Of a stretch of 64,000 bases of DNA, positions 23,652 to 36,600 are shown piece by piece. The position numbers and the translations under genes are program-made. Under the pieces are notes generated by a model. It made no database searches and was not told the origin of the DNA. It saw only the letters and a list, made by a program, of their open reading frames with translations. The DNA comes from Anoplopoma fimbria (taxonomy: Eukaryota; Chordata; Actinopteri; Perciformes; Anoplopomatidae), in the NCBI RefSeq assembly GCF_027596085.1, contig NC_072450.1, positions 8,070,903 through 8,134,902 on the forward strand, read 5' to 3'. How positions within the stretch are numbered: position 1 is the stretch's first letter; every line of letters begins with the position of its first letter.

Positions 23652-25385
23652 CCCATCTCCACAGGCGCTAACATGCCTCACAGCTTCAGCATAAGCGGAT
23701 AATTTACAGGCAGTCTCAAAGCCCTACCTCGCTTCACCGTGGAGGAGAGCAGTGAAAATGTCAGGAGTTTAGTCGGGGCTACAACACCTGCATCTCACGC
23801 ACGCACGGGGCTTCTGCTCCAATAGCTCCCCAAGGAAGGCTCGCGAGCACTCAGCTTTTATTGCTGTGATGACTGCTCATGATTTTTACACCAGAGGACA
23901 GCAGGAGAAGAAAAACAACTCCATTCACCCATCCTTATGCTCGCTGCTGCAGCAGTTTGGACATGTTGTAAATGTTGTACATTCTGCACTGGGGGACCAG
24001 GACAGAGATTAGCTGCTGGCTTGACTTAAAGTGCATTTAACAAGATCCCCAAAAAAAAAATGTGACATTTGATTTCATGAGAAAATGCCTAAACCCTTTC
24101 TCATCATTTAAAAAAAAAAAAAAAACAATGCTAGCATTACGTGCCTGCTCGAATTTTCCCAGCCTCGTTACTGGGGATTTGTGGGATAAAGACATCCAAA
24201 TATTTGCATGTGTTGTCTGTGCGAGGCAGAATTAATACCCATAGTTTTAAGCCGAGGGATCACTTGCTGCGGTTGATGAAGCGCCCAGAGATCCCTCATA
24301 CACGCTATAAACGCTCACAATCAAAGTCTAGAGCCCGATCTGCAGAAGCTGGGCCTGCGAGCGCCCCGGGACCTCAGGAATTCAAGACTGTGAAGCCGGT
24401 CGTCCTGTTAGTCAGTGAAGACGACGTTCACTCGAGCGGCTACAGTGTAGAGCTGTCAGCAACATCGTGTAGAGCTTGTCCGCCAGATATCATTAAGCTC
24501 TCATAAGGTCAGATGGGATTCGCCAGCAGTTTGTAATTGTGAGCGCGCTGTACATCTTACATGTAGTTATGATGTAATAACCATTTTCAGTGCCCTGACG
24601 AATATATTCTATAAATATTGAACTGTTACATTCTTAATTTATGGATTGGTCCAGAAAACAGTGAAAAATATCGACCCCCAGTTTCGTAGTGCACGTGGTG
24701 ACGTCTTCAGATGTCTCGTTTTGTTCGACCGACGGTTTAAAAATCAATGATATTCAGTTTGCTATCAAATAAAACACAGAAATGTAGCTCATTGTTATAT
24801 TGGCAGTTGGCATTTTTGGCAAACCAATCTCTCAATTAACCAATTCATGTTTTGGCCCTAAATACCACTAATGTGATAGGATTTCCTAATGGCTACAGTT
24901 TCTGGCTAAATTGGAGCATGTTATATTGATGAAGTGAGTTCGCTCTCAAAGTGTTTTCCTTTGCCTCCTGACTTTGTATTAAGATAAACAAAGCACCATA
25001 CAAAGCTTGTAAATGTGTGACAGCCCTTTACGAATTTAAACACAATGCAGCCTTAACATATTTTCTAGTAATGCAAAAATATATATATACGACACATTTC
25101 CCTCTAACTAGCAGCTCAGTGAATAGTGTAGTTCAGGCTGTTAATCCTGTGCTAATTGTACATTTATGTATTGGCAATATAGGGATAAATAATAATAAAG
25201 TGGCCCTAACCTTCTTCACAATATTCCTGCTCATGATTGAGGAGTAAATTTATTCCCATTGAGATTTAATATTCCAAAGCTTTCCTTCATTCCTTTTCCA
25301 ACCCGCATGGTTCATTCAGGTAGAAAGAATGATGCCATCATATACAAATCTTAAACCTCAACAAGGCACTTCCTGCTATTTAAGG

Positions 25386-25471
25386 CACTGGAAAACAAAA
25401 GCAGCTTTTCAGTTTACGTGCTCCAAGAGTCCCGCCTCAGGAAACTGAAAAGCTGCTTTTGTTTTCCAGTG
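25386..25471. repeat. Perfect 30-bp inverted repeat
   Basis: The left arm 25386-25415 (starts CACTGGAAAACAAAAGCAGC) is exactly reverse-complementary to the right arm 25442-25471 (ends GCTTTTGTTTTCCAGTG). A 26-nt unrelated loop lies between. Complementarity stops abruptly at both ends of the arms. Confidence 0.95.
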
Positions 25472-27949
25472 TCTTTTTCCTTAATCTTTCAGGCACGGAA
25501 GAGTGTTATACTCCAACAGTTTGTCTTTCACCTCCTGTCAAGTTGCATCTGTGTTTTTTTTTAATATATATTTCATTTCAGTGTAGTCTTCTCTCCAGAT
25601 CAAAAACAGTGTTATTACCAGAGGGATTATATCGATGTAACACTTTCTGAGTTGAGCTGATAGCAAGTTTGATTACACAAAGGTCCTTCCATATCTCCAA
25701 GACAAGTCCTCATACCTGAAGGATGAAATCAAAATGATGCAACTGGCTGTCCCAAAGCATTTTCTGCTCCAACACCTCCATGGTTTATGTCTGAAAACGA
25801 CTTAAAGGGAGGCTAAAGATTGTGGTCGTGGTTGAGGTTAGGGAAGGATTTCCTTTAAGGGAAAAAATAAATAAAAATAAAGTGGATGTTGGCAGGAAAC
25901 GGGAATCAAACTGCAGTCTTGCTCTTAACTATTCCCTCTGATTCGCACCATAGCAGCCTCTGTGGTCTCGTAACAAACCACACAGTTCCTGTCTTTGCTA
26001 CTGAGTGAAGGAAGTCATTATTTTAACAACTGAAAAGGTCAATAAACACAAGTCATACTAAGCTTTTGAATAAACACCCAATTCTGCTGCTGATCTGTTT
26101 AGAACAGACTCCCAGTAGATGAAAGTCAATTTGGGTCAAAATGCACCAGAGACAATGCAGCTACTGTCTGAGCAACTGGCTAAATGTTGTTTGTTTGCCA
26201 TGTAATTAAGTCAAGCTTAAGCAGAAGATGTGTGATTTACAAACATCACCATTTGTGGAAACACGGAAGAAGAGGACATTAATAATTGGTTAAACTAAAC
26301 CGAATTGTTTTTGTCAACTTGGTTAATAGTTGTTAGTCTTAACAAGGATTTAAATAAAAATGTTTTATTTGAGTCTAGAAAGATTTGAGGAGTTTATTGG
26401 CTCTGCTGCCTAAGCAGGGATTTGGACCGAAAACAGGCCTGCATTAGAACAACGCATCGTCTGGTTTAATGTCCAAGGATTAATGTTTCAGTAAAAGATG
26501 ACTGTGTTCAAAAGTTTGTCAGATGCAAAAGGGAAACGCTTCACATTCAGGACAGGATAGGATTTTAAAAACTCTGAAAAGTCATGATGGCAGCAACTAT
26601 TTCATCTTCGTCACGAGTTCAACAATACTGTTCACGTCGCAAAGTTAACCACCAGAAAAGTGCGCGCGTACGTGTTTGATTGATTGGTCAACAGTTGCCA
26701 AACGATCCTGCGTTGTTTTGCTCGAACCTGATGCGTTGTGTCGCCATTACTGTACCAGTTTTGGAGTCCGTAATGTTCTCGCAACCAGTTAGTTGCAACC
26801 GCCTGCTTTTAGTGCTGGCCTGGAATCTGTATTACATGTTTTCCCCCCAAAAACGGTATCAAATACAATATGGAACATCATTTATATTTATCTTTAGTTT
26901 AACTTTCTTGCTGTCTCTTTGTTTTTTAACCTGTCTCTACTCTACTGTTTTGCCCTGTTGCTCTTTTTTAAATTAAATTTTCATCATTCTAGATAGTCAC
27001 TAGTGGATCTCCCAACCTCTAGAGCTGCTTTCAACCAGGCGGTAAATGATCAAATGCCGAGTTATGTGTCAGATGTGGATGAGAAATAGACGGAGAGAGG
27101 TATCACCTGAATCAAAACACTCGTGATTTTTGATCCACAAACAAACTGCATCATGTCATTTGCTCAGCCGTGACATTAACTCCTCCTCCAGTTGGCTTAC
27201 TGCTGCGTGTGAATTACGTTCATGACATGGGACATGGGTTTTAGACGGATCGCCTCATAGTCGGCGCGAAGCATCAGGATACTCTCCATGCTGCAGAGCT
27301 TAAGCCCATGTCTATCCACCTTGAGCCTGAGCTCAACACCAGCAACCAATCCCTATAAAAAGAACCAATTATTTATCGTCTGCTCCCTGACGGGGCCGGT
27401 CCTACTTATCTTTCAGGGTGCAGTCCCCAGGCCCTCTGCCTCGCATATTCAGCATCGGCAGAGCTGCTGTCGGCCCATTCTTTCATTACGGTACAAAGCA
27501 TCATCCTCTAAATCTCAGTGATAGATTTTATATGTTGTGATAATTAATCAGACGCAGAGATGCACCAAAGCTTTTTTTTTTCCACGACCGACTGGAACAC
27601 AACAGCAACAAGTTTTATACAAGAACTTATACAAGAAATATAACAATACATTTTTCTCCTTTTTACTTTTTCTCTTTCTTGTGGAAGAAAATAATAACAA
27701 CAAAGATTATCGGAGAAAGATGTTCTGTGCATTTGAGTGGACACATCTCAACCCCTTTCTTACAGCCTAAAGTTAGTGTTTGGCTTTTACGGTTTTATTC
27801 CTTAGCTATAAATTAAAAGGGGCTATTCTTCATCTTCTAAAACGTGCATTCCCTATATATATGCTTTTTAAAGCACTCTAGAAGTCCACTTTCATATTTA
27901 GTAAGAGTCATCTAAGCCATTAACTTTGTTCCAGAGCCCGCTAGCGCTA

Positions 27950-27994
27950 TAATTGGACTCTGCAATGCTGTAAGACATTGCTATCGTCCAATTA
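27950..27994. other. Nested hairpin-forming sequence
   Basis: An outer 9-bp stem (TAATTGGAC with GTCCAATTA) encloses a 3/4-nt internal loop, an inner 6-bp stem (GCAATG with CATTGC) and an 8-nt loop. The surrounding 300 bp is non-repetitive and looks CNE-like. No function is known. Confidence 0.6.
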
Positions 27995-28803
27995 ACGCAC
28001 ATTAATTGAGCTGACCTTTGGTAGTGTCTAGTTTAAGGTGGGATATTGAAATGAACTTGGGGAATAATGATTTTCCTCCTCCTCCTTCCTCTGTCATCAG
28101 AGGACCTGGCTCCTTCGTCACTGTAATAGAACATTCTTTGAGCGGTAAGCTGTAATTAGTGTGGAGGAGGAGACCTTAGGATGTATTGATTTCCCACTGG
28201 CTCGGCGAAAATGCCAGAGAAACAGAGAGGACATGAAAACATGGATCCAGCCCGATTCATCCAGCGGTGTGTCTCGTTGCGTTGTTTGAGGTCTTCATTC
28301 ATATACAATTAGGGCCGTCAGCAAAGCTATGAATCAAATGGAATCTGTGCAATGTCAAATGTTGTTGAGCTGCTATTGAGAGCAAGAAAAGTCACCATGA
28401 TAACAAATGGTGAGCAAAGTTTAAAATACATTCAGATAATCACAGTGAAAATAGATAAATGTATCGGAAATGTATAGAATCTGATACAGACGGAATATAA
28501 ACAATCATGAAGTGACCGCAACTTTTTATGTCAAAGAAAATGTTTCCTAGGACTTGAATGTCAATGGAAATGTCGATATTTAACTTAATTGGGAGTGATG
28601 GTGTAAACCTTTCTAAAGGGTAATTGGGCAAAGGATGTAAGGGACCTGAAGATCTGGGCTGAGCAGACCAGAGATAAACACGACTGCAATGCTCAAAATT
28701 AGACAAAAGAACCCTTAAATAGATTTGTCTGGTAGCCAATGATGGAAGGTCAGCGTCTGGGGGTATTAGTTGTCTTGCTGCTACTTCTTAAGGACTTCTT
28801 GTT

Positions 28804-29046
28804 TAAAGGAATAGTCCGGCACATGACCCCCTGTGAAATGGCAAAATGCTTTTACGCTTCCTTTTATGTAAGGATGAAACAAACAAGCTGGAACGTTTCA
28901 ATGTTGGATCTTTCAAGGTTCTGGTAGTTACTGTTGGACAAAGGCAGTTGTTGTTTTCAGTCTTAAGGTTAAGCTAGGCTAACCAGCTACATATTTACTA
29001 TCAATGTTCTCACATGAGCATATTTCCTAAAATGTTGGAACTTTTC
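28804..29046. mobile_element. Foldback (MITE-like) element, family 2, partial
   Basis: It starts TTTAAAGGAATAGTCCGGCA and continues with ATGAAACAAACAAGCTGGAA, GGTTCTGGTAGTTACTGTTG, GGTTAAGCTAGGCTAACCAG and an ATTTCCTAAAATGTTGGAAC end. This is the middle and right half of the percomorph 'GCTTAGCTTAGC' foldback family, also at 50034 and 60562. Confidence 0.65.
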
Positions 29047-30346
29047 CTTTTTAATTGCAAAAGTGTCAGATAGAACAGTTTGTGAGTTGCACTGAGGAGC
29101 AGAAGGGACTTGAAGCGTTCCAAAACAAGAAGTAAAAATGATGGAGAGTAGACCAAACGACCAATTTCAGACCGTTGGGTTGTAAATGAGAGACACACAC
29201 GCACAGTCTGGCAGTCAAAGCACAATCCAGAGCTTCTTATTGGTCACAAAACTGCCATTTCTTCGACCGCAGCCTTTATGATCAACACACTCTACATTTA
29301 CCGTCGCTTTCCTCATGCGCTTCTGACTCATCCACAGCAAGACGATCCTCAACAAACAGACCAAACAAAGCGAGCAGAAATGTGTGTTTGACACAAATTA
29401 CAACTTGTCATGTATTCAGGGAGAGTTGTTCCAAGCAGCATTCTCTTGGGTTCATTTAGAGTTTCATGAGATTATCGCTTGACAACATTTGTAGTGTCGA
29501 CTGTTGCTCAGCAGGGTAATTTACCATGTAGCTAATTTGCTTTCATTTTTTATGGTTCTTTTGACCTCATCTATTTGGTTTAACAACTGTTAATACTGTA
29601 TGAATCAACAGACTTTTGCTGATGTAGAAAATGGAACTTATTGTAAAGAGCAGAGCATTTATGGGGGTTCATTGCAGTTACAGTCAGCTTTCTCCAGCAG
29701 GCTGAATTTCTTATTTTATATTTTTTTGAACATCATGTAAACCACTTGGTGTCCGTAATTGAGGGAGGGCATTAGGGGTTTCCCCAAGGTATATTCTTCC
29801 TGGAGAAAGATGATGTCGTGTTCATGTATACAGGTTTCTTATCATCTTTTTAAATTGAGTGTGTATGAAAAGGTCTTCAGACGGGGCCAGCTTTAACAGA
29901 TATACTACAGGATGAAAGCAACCATCATTACACATATCCCATCCTTGATTTCAAAATGATTTCATTCAAAGTCTGACTAAAACCGAAAATGACTCTCTCT
30001 AAAAGTCTAGATAAATCCATATCCACTGCTTAACATTTGAATATTTGTTGCTGAAAGGATAAAGCTCATGAACTTGGAGGCATGGCTCTAATTTCAGGCG
30101 AAGAGGTGAAGAACCTGATCTTTTTCATGCATATAAATGTACGTTATGCACTGAATTAACATCCCTGTATTTAGATTTGCACCTTTTCCAGATTTTGCCC
30201 TCTAATGATATTGATTAAGTAGGTCATGATGAGTCGATAGTGTTTGATGGGCTCTTTAAAAGACGTGTAGGTAACATGTTAACTGGCTTTACCTGTCAGT
30301 CGCGTGCTCTTCTAATGTCTCCCCCTTGCGTTTGTGCCTTTTGCAG

Positions 30347-30876
30347 TAGAGTTGTGACCATGCGCTGCCTGGCTGCTCGGGTGAACTACAAGACCCTCAT
30401 CGTTATCTGCGCCCTCTTCACGCTCATCACGGTGTTGCTGTGGAACCGCTGCTCCAGTGACACCTCCCTACACTTCCTGCCCCGTGCTGCCTTGGTGGCT
30501 CCGAGTCCCAAGGTGGGCGACGCCAGCATCAGCAGCCAGCAACAACCTCCGCAACCTCCGGAGCCCCCGCCCGTCGTCGGGGTCGTCTCTGGGATCAAGT
30601 ATGAAGAAATCGACTGCCTGATCAATGATGAATCTACGATCAAGGGCCGGCGAGAGGGTGGAGAGATCTACCTGCCCTTCAGCTGGATGGAGAAGTACTT
30701 TGAGGTGTACGGCAAAGTGGCGCAGTACGACGGCTACGACCGCTTCGAGTTCCAGCACAGCTACTCAAAGGTTTACGCCCAGCGGGAGCCCTACCACCCC
30801 GACGGAGTCTTCATGTCGTTTGAGGGGTACAATGTGGAGGTCCGCGACAGAGTCAAGTGTATAAGTGGAGTGGAAG
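30347..30876 (+). CDS. glce: glce first coding exon (anchor, stem, start of luminal domain)
   Basis: A polypyrimidine tract and CAG end at 30346, so the exon starts at 30347 with 13 nt of 5' leader before ATG at 30360. The start has A at -3 (GTGACCATG) and begins the family-typical [11 protein letters not shown]. The open frame extends upstream to 30240, but that part is intron. The exon codes for residues 1-172 plus one base of codon 173 and ends VKCISGVE/G at donor GTACGA (30877). It carries the signal-anchor [17 protein letters not shown]. It also carries a Gln/Pro-rich stem at residues 59-71 that is lineage-variable and unlike the mammalian stem. Because the leader begins at an acceptor, at least one non-coding 5' exon must lie further upstream. 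Confidence 0.95.
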
Positions 30877-32383
30877 GTACGATTTTCTTCTTTTTTTTTT
30901 TTTTCTTCATTGTTGTTCATCAATGATGTTAGAGAATTCAAATCTTTGTCAGATGTTAGAAACTAGAGAATCAAATCTGAAAAGGCTTTGTGCTTTTGAA
31001 TCCGAGCTTTTTAAGACGCTGTGTGAGGTTTGAGGAGCAAAAGAGAAAAGTTTCATCTCAATAGAAAATGCTAGCACTGCGACAAAAGAAAGAAGAGGCT
31101 CTTTGGATGCAAAAGGAATCCATTTATAACTGTCTTTTGACAACATTTTTCACATTCATTTTCACAGTGTGGCATCTTTTGCACGTATAATAATAAAAAT
31201 ATTATTTTTGCGTCTGCAGAGCCTCTAGGTTTATTTATTTTTGTTCGCATTTATTTCCTATAATAACACATGATACAGGAGTATTGATTTTATTTTAAAC
31301 TTGACTTTGATACTTTTTTAGGTTTTAAATAAACCCCGTCACTGAGAAATATATGATTTACTTGATGAGGTCTGTTCCAGATAAGTGATGCGTCGTAAAT
31401 GATATACTTGATTAGCAAGAAACATTACATTTCAGAAGCACCTACTCAAGCGCCGCTACCCATTCCCACACACTATTAGCCTTTCTTTAACACTGCCTAG
31501 AATGATTTGTGCAAAATCAATTTTAAAAATGTATCTTTTCTTCACAAAGACACAATCGAGTCTTTGTATCGATATCTAACTGGAAGTCTGTTAAGTGAGC
31601 GTATCCCTCCCTGTTCCTTCACACTTTCAGTCTATCCTCAAAGATGTTTTCTCTTCAAGGTTCCTTTTGAAATAATTACCCGGAAGGATCGATAGCTCAT
31701 TTTAAAAGGCTATTAGTTCAAACCACATTGTCATCAATATGATTTTGTGCCTCGCTCGCTTGAAGGAGTGACCCTGTATACTCGCCTGAAATTACAAAAT
31801 AGATTTTCATTATTCTGCTTTTATTGTCAAATCAGTAGAGCCACAAGTAAAAGAAAAGAAACACTTTCGCACCAGGGACTCAAAATATATCGGCTCCAAA
31901 TTCTAACGTATCAGTTTCAACAGTGAAAATGACAGCAGTAGAAGACGTGGAGTTGTTCGGCCACAGTCCTCAGTCCTTTTCCACTCAAGAAACAAGCCTT
32001 TGTTTTTTGTGGGGAGATGTAATAAAAAAATGATATATTCACTGGGAAAAGTGTCAGTTCCTGAGGTTAGCGTGAAGAGTGATGATAGCCGGTGTCTGCA
32101 GGAGCAATTTGCTGGCAATAAATAGGTATTTTTGTTGAGATGGATTGTGCAAATTCCCCACATTGGCATCTTATTTTTTTTTTACCTGGTAACACACATC
32201 TGCTTTTCTGTTCATCACACACACGGAACAACACACACAGTAGGTTTCTTTACAGTAAAATCTGCAACAAGTGTGTGTTTTATTCTATTAGTTGCTCCCC
32301 GGGCGCTTCATTGCAGCCCACTGCTCCTCCGGGATGGGTTAAATGCAGAGAAATAATTTCCCCATTGTGGGACTAAAGGCTTA

Positions 32384-32452
<69 letters not shown>

Positions 32453-33554
32453 CACTCTTTCAGAGGCTGTAATTCTCAAATTTGGTCGAGCAGTTCCAAT
32501 GAGTTTGGCTGATTTTGAATAAATGGCATTTCTTTTGGATTTCTTATTACTTTTTTTTTTTTTTATGTGAACTCCAGTCCCACTTAAGGACCCACTACAA
32601 CAACACATGCATGGGAGGAAGCAGATAAAGCAGGAAATGGTTCAGACAGGAATCCAGCCGAGTCTGTTGGTATCTCTGGGCTGAGCGGTGTTGAGCCAAG
32701 TTATTCTCACCCTCTCATTTCTGTTTTCTTTTAGTTCAAAATAGAGGAAGCACATCTACATTCACATACCCACACACTTGCGCACACACACACACACACT
32801 CAATTTAACAAGGTCTATTAATTAAGCCCAAGGCTCCCTGCTATTTAGCACTCCAGACGCCCGAGCATACACACCTCTCTTCTTCTTAGCATATTTTTAT
32901 AGGTTAAAATAGCAGTTCATTAATTAGCCTGTCACAGATTAAGTTACCACGAGGCTTAAACAAGGTCATGGGAGCATTTCACTCCCAACGCACCCTGCTG
33001 GCCATGAAAAAGTTATTTAACAGGATCCTCTGCGATGTTCATTAAATGTCGTCACACTAGACTCTGCCATATTCTGTTGGGATATGTTTGAGGAAGTCAA
33101 AACATGTGACATGCACCCAGGGTGTTCTGATATCTAAGGCAGTCACTCACTTCTTTGTGAAACTATTGGGAGCTGCACTGAGAGCATTTCAGATAAATCG
33201 GTCTGAAATTTGAATACAAAAGTATGCTATCAAGGTTTTTATTATTAGACAGACTCATAAAAAACGCAGCACTTTTATGTGCCGTTACTCGTCGCATCTC
33301 CTTCCGGGCATGTGGTTTTATAGAGGAGGGTTAGAAATTGAGGTCTTTCTTTTCCTTGTTGCAAAGAACAAAAGTTGAGAATAATTAATCTCCAGCAGCC
33401 AGAGCACTATCATTAGTGGAACTAGTTAATCCTCTTACAATGCCCTCTTAAATCACGTTCTGTCTCGTTTTGTGTGTCTCTCGCTTCTTCTTGAACCATC
33501 TTTATCTTCACTCCCAGTTCTATTGCAGACTGCCTTCAATTAAACATTTGCAGC

Positions 33555-33647
<93 letters not shown>

Positions 33648-36600
33648 AAAAAAATACGTATTCTAACCTTTTAAGAGCTTGATCAAACACACATACTCTC
33701 ATTTACACCTTTTGGGTGCAAACGCATACATGTCGGGTGATCTTTTTAACCCAACACCTGCTCACACTCAACGTGCTGACCAAGATGGATGCAGCTGTCT
33801 GTAGTGAAGACGGAGGTGGATTTGGATGAATAGTCTGTGAATCCAGGACATTGTGGCAAAATGTTGTGGTTAAAGCTGGCTCACAGTGACTCCAAACCAC
33901 TAGTTCATGTGAAGAGACAACATTCAATCCCATTTTGACCTGTCACAAGCTTAAAAAACAACAACATTGTGGTCTGAAGTCAGTGTGCAGACATTACTCT
34001 TTTCATCGCTGCTGTTTTCCAATAGACCCCCACAGTGAGCGCTCGTTTTGAGCTGGGTTACAGCCAGCTGCTGCAGTTTGTCGGTTGATCAAGTCCTGTA
34101 TTCTGTGAAACACGTACGAGCAGAAAGTGGTGGATGCAGCCAAATGAACATAGTAAGTGTTTTATGATGCAATCAGCCAGAACAGCCAGTTCTAATGCAA
34201 ACATTAAAGCTATATTATTCATTTGGCCACTGGGAGGCAGAAAGACTACAAAAATCTCACAGAAACACAACCTGATCGGTTTTTCATGTCTTATGTGTTG
34301 GCAAACAGTTGCCCACAGAGTAACATCAACATCCCACTTGCTTATCCAATATTTGCTGGCCTTTTATCTCTGCTTTGGTCTCCACCAGGGACGTCAGTTT
34401 CGGTTAATTTTGCTTACGTTAACCAGTAACTAATCAGCTAACTTTTATGAGAAAAAAAATCGGTCGTACACACCAGGCCCTGTCTAAATAGCCCGATTAG
34501 TTAACATGAGGGCCAAAAGGAAGCTTCAGCTCCCATGTTAAAGTGATCTATAGACCATAAATGAACCTATAAAATAATATGCGTACCCGCTCAAAAATAT
34601 TGTCGGTAGTTAACCCTAGTCTCCACGAACTCCTGATGAAAACTGCTACTTGCTGGGCTTTCCCCACCAGTTTACTTTGGTTTTTCACAGAAAGATTGTC
34701 TGAGTTTGTTTGTTTAAAAAAAACAATTTAAAGAAACTAAATGGTTCAAAGACATAGTTGGGTTTTTATATTCAGAAAACAGTCGACAGTTTTCAAATGA
34801 CACATCAGTCCTTTGGTTCAGTGTTAATATTAAACCTATTGCTTAATGGAGCTTTAATGCAGACTCGCCTTCAGCCAGTTGTTACAGTCTTGCTGACCTC
34901 ATGGAGGTCAAAAGCAAAGCTTGCATACCAATGAGATGGTGGAGCTCTTCTGCTGCTATATTAACCTCTTTAGGCTTAGAGCCTATAGTGTAATTGGCCG
35001 GAGACTTAGTATTTCTAGTAAAGTCCGCCATCTGGAGTCATGAAAATATGTGCAGGCTTAACAGTCAATTCCACATGGATTACTTAGTGTTATTCAGTGA
35101 GAAGCACAGCGTTCCAGTGTTAGGATTTTGACTGTCATTTGACTCAAGTTGTCAGGGGAGACGCCAGTAACAAGACAAGCATGGAGAGAGAAAGTCTGCC
35201 GTGGGATTGGAAAGTGTGTGTGCGTTTTGAGTGGGGATGTGTGAGTGTGTGTGCATATGCATTTCATGTGGCACTTGTCCCTTTTTAGAAAATAAACATA
35301 AAATCATTGATAGTCATCTGTATGTCATTTTGACTTCTGAAGGAAAATAAATCAATGCAAAACGCATGAAAGATCTTTGCGGATTGGAGTAAATCTATGT
35401 GGACGAGCTGTCAAGACTGTCTGCGTTGGAAACTCTGCAGGGAGAGTTGGAAAAAGTGTGAGATATTTTACTTCTGCTAAGCAATTTGACAGCCACTCTG
35501 CAGTTAAGATGATATGATTGTTTTTGCGCATTGGATTTGGTCCGTCTGAACCAAGTCTTCACAGTTATGAAAATAAAAATAATGGGATCAGCGGTGGATG
35601 GAAGGTTTTGGTGAAAAGCCATTTCATATATTAACTATGGGAATACCAAAGGTAGATGTTAGACGTTGAAGATTGGTAGATAATAATTTCTGTTTAACTG
35701 TCACTGTATAATTGATAAATGTATTGCTAGAAAGAACTGGCAGACTCATGGCACCATTTGTAAATGACTTTACGCCGAATATTTCTGCATGACCAGTGTG
35801 TACTGTATGTTCATATTTTGTTGCACAGTAAAAATGTAAATGTGAATTGCCATTCATTTTCAATCATGGTCATTTGAACTGTTATTTACATTGTCTACTC
35901 TTTTCTTTTTTGTTTTGTGATTCACAATTGGAGCTGCATTTTATGTACGAAAGGTGCAATGTAGATTAAGTTTATTATAATTACCTTAGACACACCACTG
36001 CTAGCTAAGTGGTCTGTAAACAGTTAAACAACAAGTTGATCATAAGCAGAATAAATTCTTCACCTCCACTTTCAATTATTCTCACATTAGCTAGAACGAA
36101 AATGAAAAACAATTTAGGAAAACGGCACAAATGGCAGGAAGGAAAGTAGAACATAAGTGTGTATACGGTGATTCATTTGAAAGGAGGTGGAATGTTCACG
36201 CTAACATGAGTATATTATAAAGTATATTATAAGGATGGGGTTGTGGTTGTTTGTGTGCTCTCTCCGTCACAAGGTCTTTAAGTGAACTATCTGTTAATCA
36301 GAGTGATTCTCCTGCCTGAGCTATTTCTGGCTGCGTGAGCAGAGAGGATCGCCTCCGGTGAAGTGCAGTAGATTAGCTTGTTCATCTCACTACGTCCAAT
36401 CATTTACATAGCTGGTGCTGTTTTTAAAAAAAAATAAAAAATTATTTAAACCTTTTTATGCTTCTTTTTTGCATACTGCGTGTGTTTATAAAATAAGCCC
36501 ACATTTGAATCTCTGATATCGCCACAGTATTTTCCTTTTAATGCAAAGTCTTAAATTGGTGTTTGATATCATTAATTCAAATTCAAATTAGACCAGTTTC

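Larger units (their letters stand above)
21056..30346. other. Non-coding stretch just upstream of glce exon
   Basis: AT-rich, with microsatellites, two worn dispersed repeats, a G-rich tract (23367-23398), a locally CpG-richer patch (24160-24560), a perfect 30-bp inverted repeat (25386-25471) and a nested hairpin (27950-27994). No coding exon is supported. It is probably a glce 5'-leader intron, since the exon at 30347 begins at a splice acceptor. Confidence 0.55.

Noticed and set aside
32381..32608. Polyasparagine open frame
   Set aside because: Translation of the (ATT)n tail of a retroelement.
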